A stretch of 64,000 bases of DNA from Ligula intestinalis (GCA_036362985.1 JAYGXS010000004.1:25972633-26036632), one strand, 5' to 3'; numbered from the stretch's first letter, positions 45,185 through 56,668 are shown. Translations and numbers: made by a program. The notes: generated by a model from the letters alone, not told the origin.

Positions 45185-47000
45185 CAGGGGTTAAGTAAAT
45201 TAAGCCCTAGCGACTGCGATCTTCAGACCATGGTATCTTAGTGGAGAAGAAGTCTTAGGAAGGCCAGAATAGAAGGAACAGCTTATTCTGTACACAGAGG
45301 AACGGACAGTAGATTGAAGAAATCTGACCTGGGAGCACATGACCAGCCAGAAGGGCCAGTTGGGTCCAAGTGCCGGTTTGACAGCAGTCACGCCAGTGAA
45401 CAGAGAAAGCATTCACGCGTGCAGGCTTGCTATTCGTCACCGTGCTAGGGACCAGCTTTGCGGCATCAGTGATTGCCTGTTCGCAGACGTCGAGAACCGC
45501 AATCGTGAGATTCTAGCGGACTAATATGGACTAATTAACTGAAGTAGACTATGATTGTTTTCGACATTACGAAGACGTAAAGCTACGTTTGCAGGTTTGC
45601 CTAATCCAGCCACAACCTCTGTGTCTGTCTCCTACAGCAGCTGAAAATGCGGTTCCGGTTTTTGCAGTGACTGCCCATTCATAGTAGCCTTCGGTGGATC
45701 CTGCCCTGCGACTGATTCTGTGAAATCTGAATGAGAATTAAACGGTATTTCGACTATCTAATTCAGGATTTGTGTGTGAGAAGATCAAAAATATTGTTTT
45801 GTTATAGGTCTAGATTATAGAGGGCGTCTAGTTTGACTCTGGAAAACATGCGTCGTTGCGCATGCATGTTAGATGTAATAAAAATTGTTCAGTTTTTCTG
45901 GCGGTCATCGGCATTTTGCGTTCACCCTAGTGTAGAAAATTCTCTACTTGTTGGGACGTCCCGGTTATACTCTCGGTTATAACACTACTAGTCGGATGTC
46001 AAAAGTGCCATGGGCACTGCACGCGCCTGCGTCCAATTATTACTACAACTGATGTACTGGTGGTACTGTTGCTGCCGGCTTGCGTGTCAGGATTCGTGGT
46101 GTTCTGTACACCAATGTTTTCTAAATACGTAAACCTACTACAAAAGCATTAGTAGTGAGTCAATAGCCCTTTCAATTTTCGTGGGATTAAAGTCACGTGG
46201 ACAAAGGTCAGAGACCAGTGACTGGCAATCTGTTAATGGATGGATGGAAATAGGTTCCGAGCCTCTGTTCGTCAAAGCTATTTGCATCTAAAGTTTATAT
46301 CTACCAACGAAAGTATCTCAGCTAATCCAAAGTAAATGAGTCATCGGAATAGGGGAGGAGGTTTGGGGTCTATAAGAGGCGGCTGGTTACGCGATAGTGA
46401 GGGTTTGTTGCAGCCGGATCGGGGAAGAGCAAGAAGGAAGAACTAGCCACATGTTTTCATTTGAATCAGTTCCTAATCCGAATTAGTTTAGGTAGATCAT
46501 ACTCAATGAAAGTGGCTGCTTTTCTGAAACAAGCAAACTTCATAAAGGAAAGCAACGCATACCGATCCCCTGGCTTCTCGAGGTAAACAAGCCCTACTGG
46601 GTGGCAGTGGTTACAAGCAAGCAACCACTTACTACATCGACCGCGGCCAAGATGTGGTAATGGGGGGGGGGTGACTATCAGCAAAGGTGAATAAGTTTAA
46701 TGCAGTTCTGAGTATATACTATTCCACTTTTTTCCCAGTAATCATGAAACTGCACGTCGTCAGTGGGTCGGTGTGTGCCTAACCCTTTACGAATTAATGT
46801 TTGATCTGCACGCTAGATAGGGAAGGTTTGACTTAATGTGGTTAGATGTATTTTTAAGGGAATTTTGGATTGAACCTCTCTGTGTTCACGTTCATATTCC
46901 TGACATTCCCATTTCCTGCACCAGATAGCTTGCCGGCTGGGACGGCGGCTAGGGTTTGGGAATGAAAACATAAAGTGAGATCGACAGCTCTGTGGTTATC
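45185..47000. other. Non-coding interval, nothing identified
   Basis: No gene or named repeat is recognised. GAGTCATCGGAATAGGGGAG near 46337 resembles the centre of the foldback element at 7900 and may be a scrap of it. A G10 run lies near 46663. Confidence 0.3.
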
Positions 47001-47029
47001 TTCCTCACTATAAGCTACCTGAGGCACCT

Positions 47030-47265
47030 GAGGCCATCACGGTGTGTTAAAATCCGTGGCTTGCCAGGTTGCCAGCTGACTGGCCAAATCCGACCACGCA
47101 GTCAGTCGAATATATATTTGCGTAGAGTGGCTGACTGGCGGAAGGCGAGTCGGTCTGTAATGACTCCTTTTTAATGTGGTCTCTGTGGCACTCGCACTCC
47201 GTGGGACCCGAGCCATATGTAGGGGCATGCCTAGGAGCGTCTGTGTTCGCACCGGCCAACAGCGG
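47030..47265 (-). repeat. SINE-like repeat S1, copy 3 (3' half, inverted)
   Basis: In reverse complement it carries AGTGGCTGACTGGCGG-type sequence, CGTAGAGTGGCTGAC (against CAGCCACTCCACACAAATACG), CCAGTTGGCAACCTGG-type and ATTAAAAAGGAGTCATTACA. The 5' half is absent. Confidence 0.5.
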
Positions 47266-47269
47266 ACCA

Positions 47270-47975
47270 GGCTCAGGTGGGCGAGGAGAGAAACTGCGCT
47301 AGATGCAGCGTTTTACGGAGGCGGGACCACCCATGCATCCACGGCAGTCAGCGAAAAGAACAGGCCAGCTGGATCATGCCCGTATGCAAGCCGCCCACGC
47401 AGTGCGTCGAGCAAACAAGCCCACCGTTCGCACAGCGTGGGCCGTGGCCGCAGTCGAGGGGGTTCCAAAATGCCCAAGCGCACACCATACGCCACAAATT
47501 TTCTAGAAAGACGAGAACTTTATCAATACGCCGGAGCGGAGAAACTAAAGAACCCCGCAAACCCCGCTGTCGTTATGTGGGCTAAATAAAGCCATCAGAG
47601 CCGCTCTGTTGCCTTTTTCTGCCTACTAGTCGGATCAGAACAGCTGGGCTATAACACAGCGTAAGTCTACTACCACCATAATTTAATTCACACAGAATTT
47701 GCCGACCCTGCGCCACCGTGCCGTGAACCAGTTGGTAGACCTAGGTGACATCGACGGTTGAATTGTCTTCAGCGCTATGGCTGACTTTATGAAAATATAA
47801 TAGGCCAAAATTAGTGAGGTAGCAGTCTACCCCTATTTCTCCTGGTACTTTTTTCTGTCAAAAATGTTTGCAGCACCTGAGTTAAATGACTGTAAATGCA
47901 GCCTAGAATGAGCTTTTCTCAAGAAGCTTGTACCAAAAACATCCCCGTTTCATTAACGGTAGCGAACATTGAAAA
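47270..47975. other. GC-rich segment with overlapping frames, not called as a gene
   Basis: Plus-strand frames at 47176-47589 (137 codons) and 47277-47585 overlap each other, and minus-strand frames overlap both. That is the pattern expected from GC-rich non-coding sequence rather than from a gene. Confidence 0.3.
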
Positions 47976-47977
47976 GG

Positions 47978-48710
47978 AGCAGATGTGACCGCTGGGATAA
48001 GAATTTTATCCACCTGACCTCTCAAAACCCATCGCGGATTCATCATCAGAGACGATAGCAGACCCCCTGCCACGGCAATAAACGTCTGGAGTCGTCCGTC
48101 GGATGTGGTGCAGTTGCGGACAAAGAAAATAGGTTGGAGAGAATAGAAGACTTCTCAAGACGCGAATGGCTGAACACGCGGCAACAGTGCGGAGAAATGG
48201 CATCTATTCTCAAGTTGCAGATCATTTGTCGGGAACTGGCCAAAAATCCGAATTTAATCAAGTGAAAATTCTCGCAAGAGGTGATGATCGTATGAGCCGC
48301 GAATTTTGTGAGTCATGGTTGAGGAGCCCTCAGTCTATCGACAATTGCAATCCATGATCGTTGCTGAAGCCCAGTTTGGGCAAAGTAATTAACCACTCAT
48401 CGGAGGGCCCAAGCGAGCGCATCGTCTAATGCCTGTGCCAAGGAGCCAGACGGTCGAGCAATCATCACGCCCAACTTCAGCAGGGGTGATGAACGCTCAA
48501 CTAGTCACGACCCGCAGGCCGGTTATCAAACAATTAGCACACAAGCGAGAAACTACCCTTGGTAGGGAGAGCCATTAAATGTTTTAGGCGTACAGAAGCA
48601 TAACAACAGTTTCCTATGAACACTGGAACCCCTGTTTATGAAATACCCTTTTCTACTATTGTCTGTAAGGATGGATCCCCGACGGAGTTCAAAAATTCCG
48701 GCGAATATAT
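47978..48710 (+). mobile_element. PLE GIY-YIG unit flanked by inverted tails
   Basis: The 5' end at 47978-48070 (GTGACCGCTGGGATAAGAAT, ATCGCGGATTCATCATCAGA, GACGATAGCAG) is an inverted PLE tail. Directly after it comes GIY-YIG coding: VWCSCGQRK, stop, VGENRRLLKTRMAEHAATVR, RNGIYSQVADHLSGTGQKSE, ILARGDDRMSREFCESWLRS, PQSIDNCNP. The downstream C-terminal blocks run to about 48560. A forward tail follows at 48610-48710 (TTTTCTACTATTGTCTGTAA, GGATCCCCGACGGAGTTC). The layout repeats the elements at 15.5 and 40.2 kb. Stops make it non-functional. Confidence 0.82.
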
Positions 48711-49404
48711 TTTTTGCCTCAATGATTACATATGCTTCTTCTTTATTACTTCCTGGGACTCGCGTTTACGCTTATATTGGTATAGAACATATTATCAACA
48801 GAATAAACGTCAAATACTGGTAACCCCTGAAGAAATGCGTAGTTATAGTAAGCTTCTCACCCTAGTCTCTGCAAAGTGGTGTCTCCGATATGTCTCCGAT
48901 TATTTTTATTAAGCTTTCACATGAAGTATTCACTTCGTTGATTACTCCCATATCACCCTTATACACGGGTAAAAGCATGTGCATTGAGACTAGTGTGAAT
49001 AGTTGAGGCCTTCTAAACTTGTGGTATCTATGAGCGTACATCACTCAAACCGCTGTACTCCTTTCACTTCATCTCCTTCTGTTTAGCTTCTATAGAAACT
49101 TCAAAGAAACATTACGCAGGGCTGTTTAATTCGGACGACGTGCACTCGAATTTAAGTGACTACAAGTAGTCTTCAAGCAATTTTCTCCCCAGTCTTCCAA
49201 ATTACAGCGCAATATCATTAAAACAGATCGAAGAAGAGAAAAGTTTCATTTTTGAACTTAGTCAATACCTGAAGGTTTTACCTTTCGGTAACATCAACGG
49301 CAATCTCAAAAATGCCTGTGCAAACTTGGCAGCGACTTCTCTTCCGTGGTCATTCTGCGCGTCTTGACGGTTTAATTCTCTAAGCGTCTGTTGGCTACGA
49401 CTGA

Positions 49405-49690
49405 ATCGGCTGCCATCAGGCTACGCCGACCGGTTCTGTGCATCCAAAAGAACTTCGTTGCGATGCCGCAGTTACCATGGCCGAAAGCCGCTAATCCAAC
49501 AGCCAACAGCTTATCACCTAGCTCGATTACCATTCTCCCTTAACGCTGATCAGGTTTTTGACCCCGATTCTCCCCCCCCCCGACCTGCCCTAGTTTATTA
49601 CCAACCCGCATAGTTTATTTACTTAATTACCTTATAAAGTTAAAGGCCTGACAGGTATTTATCGAAAACAAAGCTATGTTCGCCAATTTA
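49405..49690 (+). mobile_element. PLE C-terminal end and 3' tail (YVDD lineage)
   Basis: Coding remnant (A)IRLRRPVLCIQKNFVAMPQLP lies at about 49420-49480. It is followed by a tail of about 200 bases that matches 53890-54113 closely (TTTTTGACCCCGATT, CCCGCATAGTTTATTT, TTTATCGAAAACAAA). The tip 49645-49686 is the hammerhead-like segment described separately. A C10 run interrupts the tail at 49567. Confidence 0.75.
49645..49684 (+). ncRNA. Possible degenerate hammerhead ribozyme at PLE 3' tip
   Basis: A type I hammerhead order can be read: GGC (stem I), CTGACAG in place of CUGANGA, a small stem II ending TATC, GAAA, then AAC...GTT closing stem III with a UC before the would-be cleavage point, then GCC closing stem I. 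The core has lost one conserved position, and stems I and II are short, so activity is doubtful. Hammerheads are established in PLE termini of other animals, which is why the match is noted. Confidence 0.35.
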
Positions 49691-49939
49691 TCTTCCGATT
49701 TATACCTGTAGATTTTCCTGGTCAGCATAATCGTCTAACGTCTTACGGGGAAAACCGATTATCAAAATGGAAGTTTCTTGAATTACCTGAAAAAAGGAGA
49801 AATGGTGTTAAGGAGGTCGTTGACTTCAACTTATCTGAGGTACAAATTACCGTTCTTGAGTTAGATTAGTATAGTCCGCGTCGGCAAGCGCCGCGCACAG
49901 CTTTAATTTACATGCGGAACAACTTACTCTCAGCGGCCG

Positions 49940-50100
49940 CGGGAAACAAATTCAACTACATTTTTCCACTTTACATTTACTTCTACAAATATCCTTCAAT
50001 GGCTATCCTATTTCTACACCCATAACCCCCCTTTACCCACCGTTTCCGTAGGGACTCGGGGTAAATGAGAAGCGCTTCTTAAACTACTGTTGCCATTGGG
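49940..50100 (+). repeat. Unclassified repeat shared with 39.7-39.9 kb
   Basis: CTATTTCTACACCCATAACC, CACCGTTTCCGTAGGGACTC and CTTCTTAAACTACTGTTGCC parallel 39770-39885 in the same orientation and order. Confidence 0.45.
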
Positions 50101-50104
50101 ATTA

Positions 50105-51360
50105 ACGGCTTTCCGTCCCAAGCGGGCTAGACGGCGCCCACTACCAGTCAGCGGTGCATGTTGAGCCAGGAAATCTGCCGCATCATTAGGCAAGAAGGAA
50201 TAGTATATTCTGCAGACAGGTAGTGAAGAATAGTTTGAAGGAGGTTGACTGTAGGACGAGCGTGCATCTGCTACCGAGAGAGGTGGCATCCAAGGTATCT
50301 CAGCGTGACAGTCATCACACGAGGTCACATGTTAATCAGATTTGAGGGTGATCAGCCAGACCGGAGTATGCAGACAGTGGTGGTTGCGAAACTGCTAACA
50401 GCCGCGACTGCGCGTGCACTCGGATTTGAGTCACTATAACATCGACAATTTTGTCCCCAGTCTTCTGATTTGGCAGAACAATGTTGCAGTGCGTGACACT
50501 CTAAGTCAGTCCTCGCAGACTATCCACTCTTCAGCTCTTGGCCAAGGGGATCGTACAATTAGCTTAAAGGCAGTTGCTAGGCTCGTTCATATTCAGAACG
50601 CATGAAAATGGCACTCATCGGCCTGGTTTAAGTAAGATGGAGGATAAGTCTCCTTTGTTTTTTTCTCAAGAACGTTACTAATGCATTCTTCCACTGAGCT
50701 ATGAAAACCTTTGCAGCGGTTCTATGTTCTCAGGGGAGCAAACTGCGGACAAATTACCAATTTCTGGGAATTCAAGGTGGGTTAACTTTAAGATTGTTCT
50801 TTCAAGCTGCGCTGCAACAGCTTCGGGAATTGCAGGCAAATTCCTTTAAATGGTTCCACCAAAGTAACTTCATCATTAAAATAAAGCAAATTTGAATAAT
50901 TTATTTCACCCACTCGTGAAAATTTTTTTGGTTTCGGTGGAATTCTAACCCTCACCATCAAGGCTTCAGTACAGCCAACACTCTCCCCAACTGAGCCTCC
51001 AGGACGCTACCGGAAGTCGTGAGGTTAATCAAAATAAGCTCAGTCAATTAAATGTATCAGAATTCGTTCTTTATATAATTCGCAGTGGACTAGATGGAAA
51101 ACTTGATCCAAGTGTGAGTAAACTCATGGATCCCGGTGGGGGCCTCAAAGTTCAGTTGGCTAACGCATTTTCTGGACTGCAGTCTTCCTTTCACCACTCA
51201 GATTTTGCACAAATGTGAAAAGTGAATGTACGGACGAGTAGATGCCCCCTTCTTGTCCTTGCCTCTACACATAATCCAAATCTCATTTTCCAAAGCGTTT
51301 TCGCAACCGAACAGTATAATGGAGACTGACAGACAAACATCCTATTTGCTGTCCCTTACG
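50105..51360. other. Non-coding interval, nothing identified
   Basis: Short frames only; no repeat or gene signature that I can support. Confidence 0.3.
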
Positions 51361-51369
51361 GTAGTTCAG

Positions 51370-51570
51370 TCGTCGTATTCGGCGATGTCCACCGTGAACT
51401 GCGCAAGATGGTGGTGCAGGAACGGTGACTAGTGGATAAGTCTTAAGTGGCGCTGAATCCTCTTCAACCGCCATTCTCTAACTTCCCTGTATCCAGTGCC
51501 AAGAACACCAAAGGCGGGCTCAGGCGCAGGCAGCTGGCGCGGCGTGAGCCTGCAACTATGTATGTTACCA
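51370..51570 (+). repeat. SINE-like repeat S1, copy 4 (5' part)
   Basis: TCGGCGATGTCCACCGTGAA, AAGATGGTGGTGCAGGAACG, GTGACTAGTGGATAAGT and GGCGCAGGCAGCTGGCGCGG match the 5' half of S1. The 3' half is replaced by unrelated sequence. Confidence 0.5.
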
Positions 51571-52109
51571 CTTCCTCCATATTTAGTATTGAATATGGGA
51601 GCGCCATACGAATAACACCTGCCGTTTCCCATCGTGTCCCTTTTTAGCCCGTCACATCTCCCACGCCGGCCGTTTAAGAGACACACTTACCACACTGTGT
51701 CATATAAACAAACGCCCTTTCAGTGTACTGTGTGCATTCGCACTTTTTCTTTCACCTTTATCTACCAAGTAGGGAATTTTAACACATTAGCATTCTTTCT
51801 CCTAACAAAACTGAAATGAAGTGAACGAGCCACTTTCGGCTTCTTTTTCGTGTAGATATCAAAGGACGTTAATCACGACGGTTGAAGCTTTGGTTGTACT
51901 GAAACCTTCCAATTGAGGCCGCCGGGCTTCTCACAATTGGGTTAAACAAATTAAAAATTTTAAAGTTGGCTGAGGTCCTTAGATATCCCTAGACCCGGGA
52001 TTCCGTCTAATGTGAGTGGTGAAAATAGGATCTTTATCGTTGGGTCATTTCACAAGAAAAAGTTTTTTTTTTCGAAAATTCCCATTTAAAATTTCAGAAA
52101 CTAAATTGG

Positions 52110-52665
52110 CGGATACATTTGGCTTCTCGTATAATTCTAGTCAGACCTGTTCATTGATATCATAATTAACTAAATAAACTATGCAGGTTGGTAGAAAAGA
52201 TAGCGCGCTTTTCAGGGCAGGTGAGTGGGCGCTAATCGGGGTCAAAATATGATTAACATTAGAGGAGACTGGTAGCCGAGACAAGTGATAAGCCGCGGGC
52301 TGTTGAAGTGGCGACTTTCGGTCATGGTAACTGCGGCATCGTTGCGGCGTTCTTTTGGACGCACAGGACCAGTCGGTGTAGCCTGATAGTGGTCGCTTCT
52401 GCCCTAGCCAAAATACGCTGTCTAAGGAATTTTGAATAGCATGAAGCCACCTTGTAGATTACTTGTAAGGCCTCTCTGGCATCCACGTGATGGTCTGAGT
52501 CTACCAGATGCGCTAGAATGCAACCGTTAGTACCCTTTAGTTGGCCCTTTCGGAAGCATGCTGGAATGTGTTCTCGTGATCTTTTCGACAAAGGTCGGCT
52601 CGTGTGGCCAATATATATTCTGCCTCTGCACGCACATACGTCGACTATCCGGCTTCTCTAAGATC
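52110..52665 (-). mobile_element. PLE GIY-YIG C-terminus and tail (inverted partner of the 52.7 kb copy)
   Basis: The minus strand reads MCACRGRIYIGHTSRPLSKR, SREHIPACFRKGQLKG, HLVDSDHHVDAREALQVIYK, SKFLRQRILARAEATTIRLH and ends NAATMPQLP. The YIG core (IYIGHTSR) is intact. Its tail from 52325 down to about 52110 matches that of the plus copy at 53890-54113. It abuts the 5' end of that plus copy within about 25 bases. Confidence 0.85.
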
Positions 52666-52689
52666 AATTGTAAGAGAGCTTACCCATTC

Positions 52690-54115
52690 GTCCCATTCTA
52701 GATATGAGAAACTCGCAATATTAGATAATAGTTAAGTGGCTGGCGGACAAACGCAAGCCTGTACGGAGCTGGCTATCACCACACAGCCTCCAGAGCACCC
52801 TCGAATTTGTAGACGGCGTAGTAGATCTTGAACTGAACGGTTTTGGAGTGTTTTCATTAGTGTCGTCTCTGCTAACGAACTTGCCGGTCAAATAAACTGT
52901 GAATTACATCTGTGAATTAATTACCTCGAATCAGCAGGACAAAGGAATGCCAGTAACTGCACCGAACGAATTACTCTTAAGGTGCACAATTAATGTGTAG
53001 TTCCTATTTGACAACTATCTGTACAGGCAGTTGGACGGAAAAGCTATGGGCTCGCTCCTTGGCCCGCTTCTAGCGAATCTATTCATGGTCAAACTGGAAA
53101 CTGCGGAACTTCCTCACCAGATAAATATTCTGGCATGATACAGGCGCTACGTGGATGATATATTCGTGGTTGCAGCGGAGCAAACCAACATTTCGGAAAT
53201 ACTGCATACCGTTAATCAGGTGCACCCGTCTATCAAGTTTAGACTAGAAGAAGGAGAGTCCAGATTGCTCCGATTTCTCGAAGTATTATAGAGTAAAAGG
53301 ACTGACGTAGGGTCTATTGCAAGAAGACGTGGTCTGGGTAATACTCCCACTTTGCTAGTTTCGTACCGTTAAAATTCCAGCGTTATTTAATACGATGTTT
53401 GACGCAAAGAGCTCAAAGGATCTGCTCGACTGATAGCATTGAAGAGGAACTTAAGATTGTTGAAGGCGTTTTTCGACAAATGGATATCCCACTTGATTTA
53501 TCGCTATGAGCATGTGCGAAAGGTCGTCAAAGCCCTCGTTGTTAACAGCAGAGAAGTTTATATTCATCAGGGTCTCATTTCAAGGAGACGGACCAAGCGA
53601 ACGCCTAAGAAGCCGGCCTATGTCCAAAAGAGCATGAGATCACATTCCAGCATTGTTACGAAAGGACCAAGCGTATTAACCGTTACATTCTAGAGCACCT
53701 GGTAGACTCAGACCATCACGTGGATGCCAAAGAGGCCTTCCGAGTGATCTACAAGGTACCCTCATTCTATTCAAAAGTACTTGGACAAGGTCTTTTGGCT
53801 AGGGCAGAATCGACCATAATCAGGCTACGCCGACCCGTCCTGGGCACCCAAAAGAACGTCGTACCGATGCCGCAGTTACCATGACCGAAAGTTGCTACTC
53901 CGACAGCCCGCCGCTTATCACCTGTCTCGGCTACCAGTCTCCTCTAATGTTGATCAGATTTTTGACCCCGATTAGCCCCTCCCATCTACCCTGACAAGCG
54001 CACTATTTTCTCTACTAACCCGCATAGTTTATTTGGTTAATTATGCTATAAATGAAGAGGTCTGACGATAAATTATCGAAAACAAACGTTTATTCTCTAA
54101 ATTTACCTTCAGAAA
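52690..54115 (+). mobile_element. Most complete PLE copy: RT through GIY-YIG C-terminus and tail
   Basis: In order: IRPILDMRNSQY, KWLADKRKPVRSW, a motif A-like VSSLLTNLPVK, then KAMGSLLGPLLANLFMVKLE (motif B), YRRYVDDIFVVAAEQTN (motif C, YVDD at 53148-53159), HPSIKFRLEEGESRLLRFLE, LKIVEGVFRQMDIPLDLSL and a thumb/linker remnant. Last come SRPMSKR, DHIPALLRKDQ and HLVDSDHHVDAKEAFRVIYK to MPQLP at about 53880, then the tail to 54113. The catalytic YVDD is preserved, but the motif A aspartate is lost and stops and frameshifts occur at 52735, 52890, 53290 and 53430. Between GDGPSERLR and SRPMSKR the linker and YIG core are deleted. It is inactive. Confidence 0.88.
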
Positions 54116-54119
54116 TGAA

Positions 54120-54770
54120 TGGACAATTAAAGCGTATCAAAGCAGAAAGTAATGGAAAATACTTATATCAATAGAAAAATTTGCCTGGATAATTGAAGAG
54201 CCAAATACGCAAAAGTGCATGCATCTGTACGTGCAAACAATTCGAAATTAAAAGATTAAAATAAAACCATGAATAATAGGTTTTTCCCCACTTTTTAAAA
54301 CTCATAATAGTTTATAATGCATTTGAATAGATATTGTTGTAAAATAAGCCGATAAACAACCATGTGTCCCGTAAAATTAAATTAGACTAAAAATTAAGCT
54401 ATATGAATCTGCAACTAACGTTAAATAAATAAACGACACCGGCTTTTAACTCTTCGCTTGCAAGCATGTAATTGGAAGATTATTTTCCATTCCCCTTTTC
54501 CATCCATGCATTTTTAACCAGCTTGTTACCAAGAGGGACCTCAAAGGAATTCGGCATTTTTCATTTAATACACTGATATCGATCGTGAAAATATACAATA
54601 AACTTAAAACTATACTGAAATTAATCAAACTAAAAGTACCAACAGGAATCTAAAGGTTTTTGAGTTTTTAGGTGCAGTAGTAACCATAATTACGCCTACT
54701 TAAGTTCACGTATAAATTTAAAGACCTCGGGTAATTACACTGTTATTTCGGGCTGAACAAATTTGGCATT
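54120..54770. other. AT-rich spacer
   Basis: Strongly AT-rich, with no gene or repeat recognised, between a PLE tail and the LINE. Confidence 0.35.
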
Positions 54771-54774
54771 CGCC

Positions 54775-56668
54775 ACCGAAACCTAAGACATTCCCTCTTA
54801 AATTGGTCGTTTTAAATGCCAGATCACTGATTAATAAAATGCCTCTGTTCCAGACTCTGGTTTTCGTCAATCGCCCAGACATTGTTATGGTAACTGAGAC
54901 ATGGGAATCGGCCTGTGTAGGTGACTCTGAACTCTCTGTTCTAGGCTATGCATGCGTTCGGAACGATCGAAACAATGGTCGTGGCGGAGGAAGCTGCATC
55001 TATATAAAGCAGTCACTTGCATTTCTCTCGTTGGACTATCCACAATTCACGGCGGTGGAGGAGAGCTGCTGGCTACGAGTTGTTATAAAAAACAAATACT
55101 CCTTACTTGTTGGCTGTGTTTATCGCCCACCTAATGCCAATGCGGACTACGATCTTTGTCACTCACAGGCATTTCATGCCACAGCTGGCTTGAATCTGAA
55201 GTATTGCTTGATTGCAGGCGATTTTAACCTTCCTGACGTGCAATGGTTTCCACCAACCGGTTCTTCAAAGTTCGAGAACTTACTTGAGGCAGTAGATATT
55301 GGCATGTGGGATCAGGTAGTCGATTTTCCCACTCAAGAAGCAAACATACTCGATCTAATTTTTTGTAGGGGATGCGAACCACTTTCAGTGTCATCCTAAG
55401 ACGCACTTGGGAGTTCAGACCATCTTACAGTTGTTAGTGAACTAGAACTGGAGGCGGATGAAATATTTTCCCAAAAGCATAGTCTTTATCATGACTTCCG
55501 ATCAGCAAACACGGCGGACCTACTGGCACATCTAAACGCTCTCGACTGGTCTGAATTTTTCCAATGTTTGGATGTAAATGTTTGTACCGATGCACTGTAC
55601 AAAGTTTTGGATCCACTCATCCTCCACTTTGTCCCCCGTAAGAAAGTAATACATGTCAAGGATGAAGTGTATCTTCCTCTGTCTTTCCGTCGTAGGCTGC
55701 GTAAACTCTCTCGTCGTTTGCATATAAAGAACGACACTTCCGTTCTGCCCTTTATCACACTGATCTTTGAGCAGGCTAAGAAGCTCTCCGAAGAAAAGCA
55801 GATAGCCGATAAGGCCCACTTCGCTGAAAATCCTTCCCTTAATGTTGCGAAACTCTTTTCGCGTACAGTAAAAGCGCAGAGGAAAACGCAACACCCCATA
55901 CTTCAAGATGCTTTAGGAAACCCCATAGCTGACGCTAAGTTGACCACCGATAATTTCAATGCATTCCTATCAAAAGCGTTTAGTGAAAACTCGTTCAATG
56001 CACTTTCAGCTATCCAGGCTTGGAGAGGTGCCGTTCTCGAAACCATAGGTTTTACCCTCAGGGACGTGACGGTAGCCATTCGTCGTTATCGTCAATCTTA
56101 AAGTCCAGGACTAGATGGCGTCCCAGTTAGCCTTCTAAAAGCTGAAGCGAATGATATCTTTCAGTCTATTCTTTGTAAGGTATTTAATCTTGCTCTTGAG
56201 AGCGAAGCACTTCCTTCGTTGTGGAAGGAATCGCACATAATGCCTATTCGCAAGCATGGTCGATCGACGTCATTCGACAACTTTTGGCCAATAAATACAA
56301 TTCCCGTAGCCTCGAAGATCTTGAAGACCTTAATCAAAGAAAAGATGATGCGTCACTTGACAGATAACAACCTGCTCAATACAGCTCAAAATGGCTTTCT
56401 TGAGAACCGATCTTGTGACACCTGTCAGTTCTCTTTCTTTGAATATGTGTTACAATCTAGAGACAGCGGTCTTGCCACTTATAGCGTCTATTTTGATAAA
56501 AATAAGGCCTTTGATCGGGTCGATCATAACCTCCTTCTTCCGAAACTTGTCTCCTTCGGCATAGGTAGCAAGCCTCTGAACTTTAAATCTTCCTATTTAC
56601 CCTGTCGTTATAAACTTAGTGCTATCGTGAAAATTAAAATAATGGTGATAAGCAGTGATCTCTTTTAA
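54775..56668 (+). mobile_element. CR1/Jockey-type LINE: endonuclease and N-terminal RT, 3'-truncated
   Basis: One reading frame runs from VVLNARSLINKMP to 56668 with only two internal TAA stops (about 55397 and 56099). The endonuclease (exonuclease-endonuclease-phosphatase fold) shows NARSLINK, VTETW, GRGGGSCIYIK, VGCVYRPPNA, IAGDFNLPDVQW, ILDLIF and GSSDH, all in order. RT begins with SPGLDGVPVSLLK, LWKESHIMPIRKHG, INTIPVASKILKTLI, QNGFLENRSC and motif A VYFDKNKAFDRVDH, then ends shortly after. Motif C and the C-terminus are missing. The retained frame suggests a comparatively recent insertion. It is too short to place firmly between CR1 and related Jockey-superfamily clades. Confidence 0.88.

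Noticed and set aside
47176..47589. 137-codon Arg/Ser-rich frame
   Set aside because: Three plus-strand and two minus-strand frames overlap here, and the 5' part is an inverted S1 repeat.
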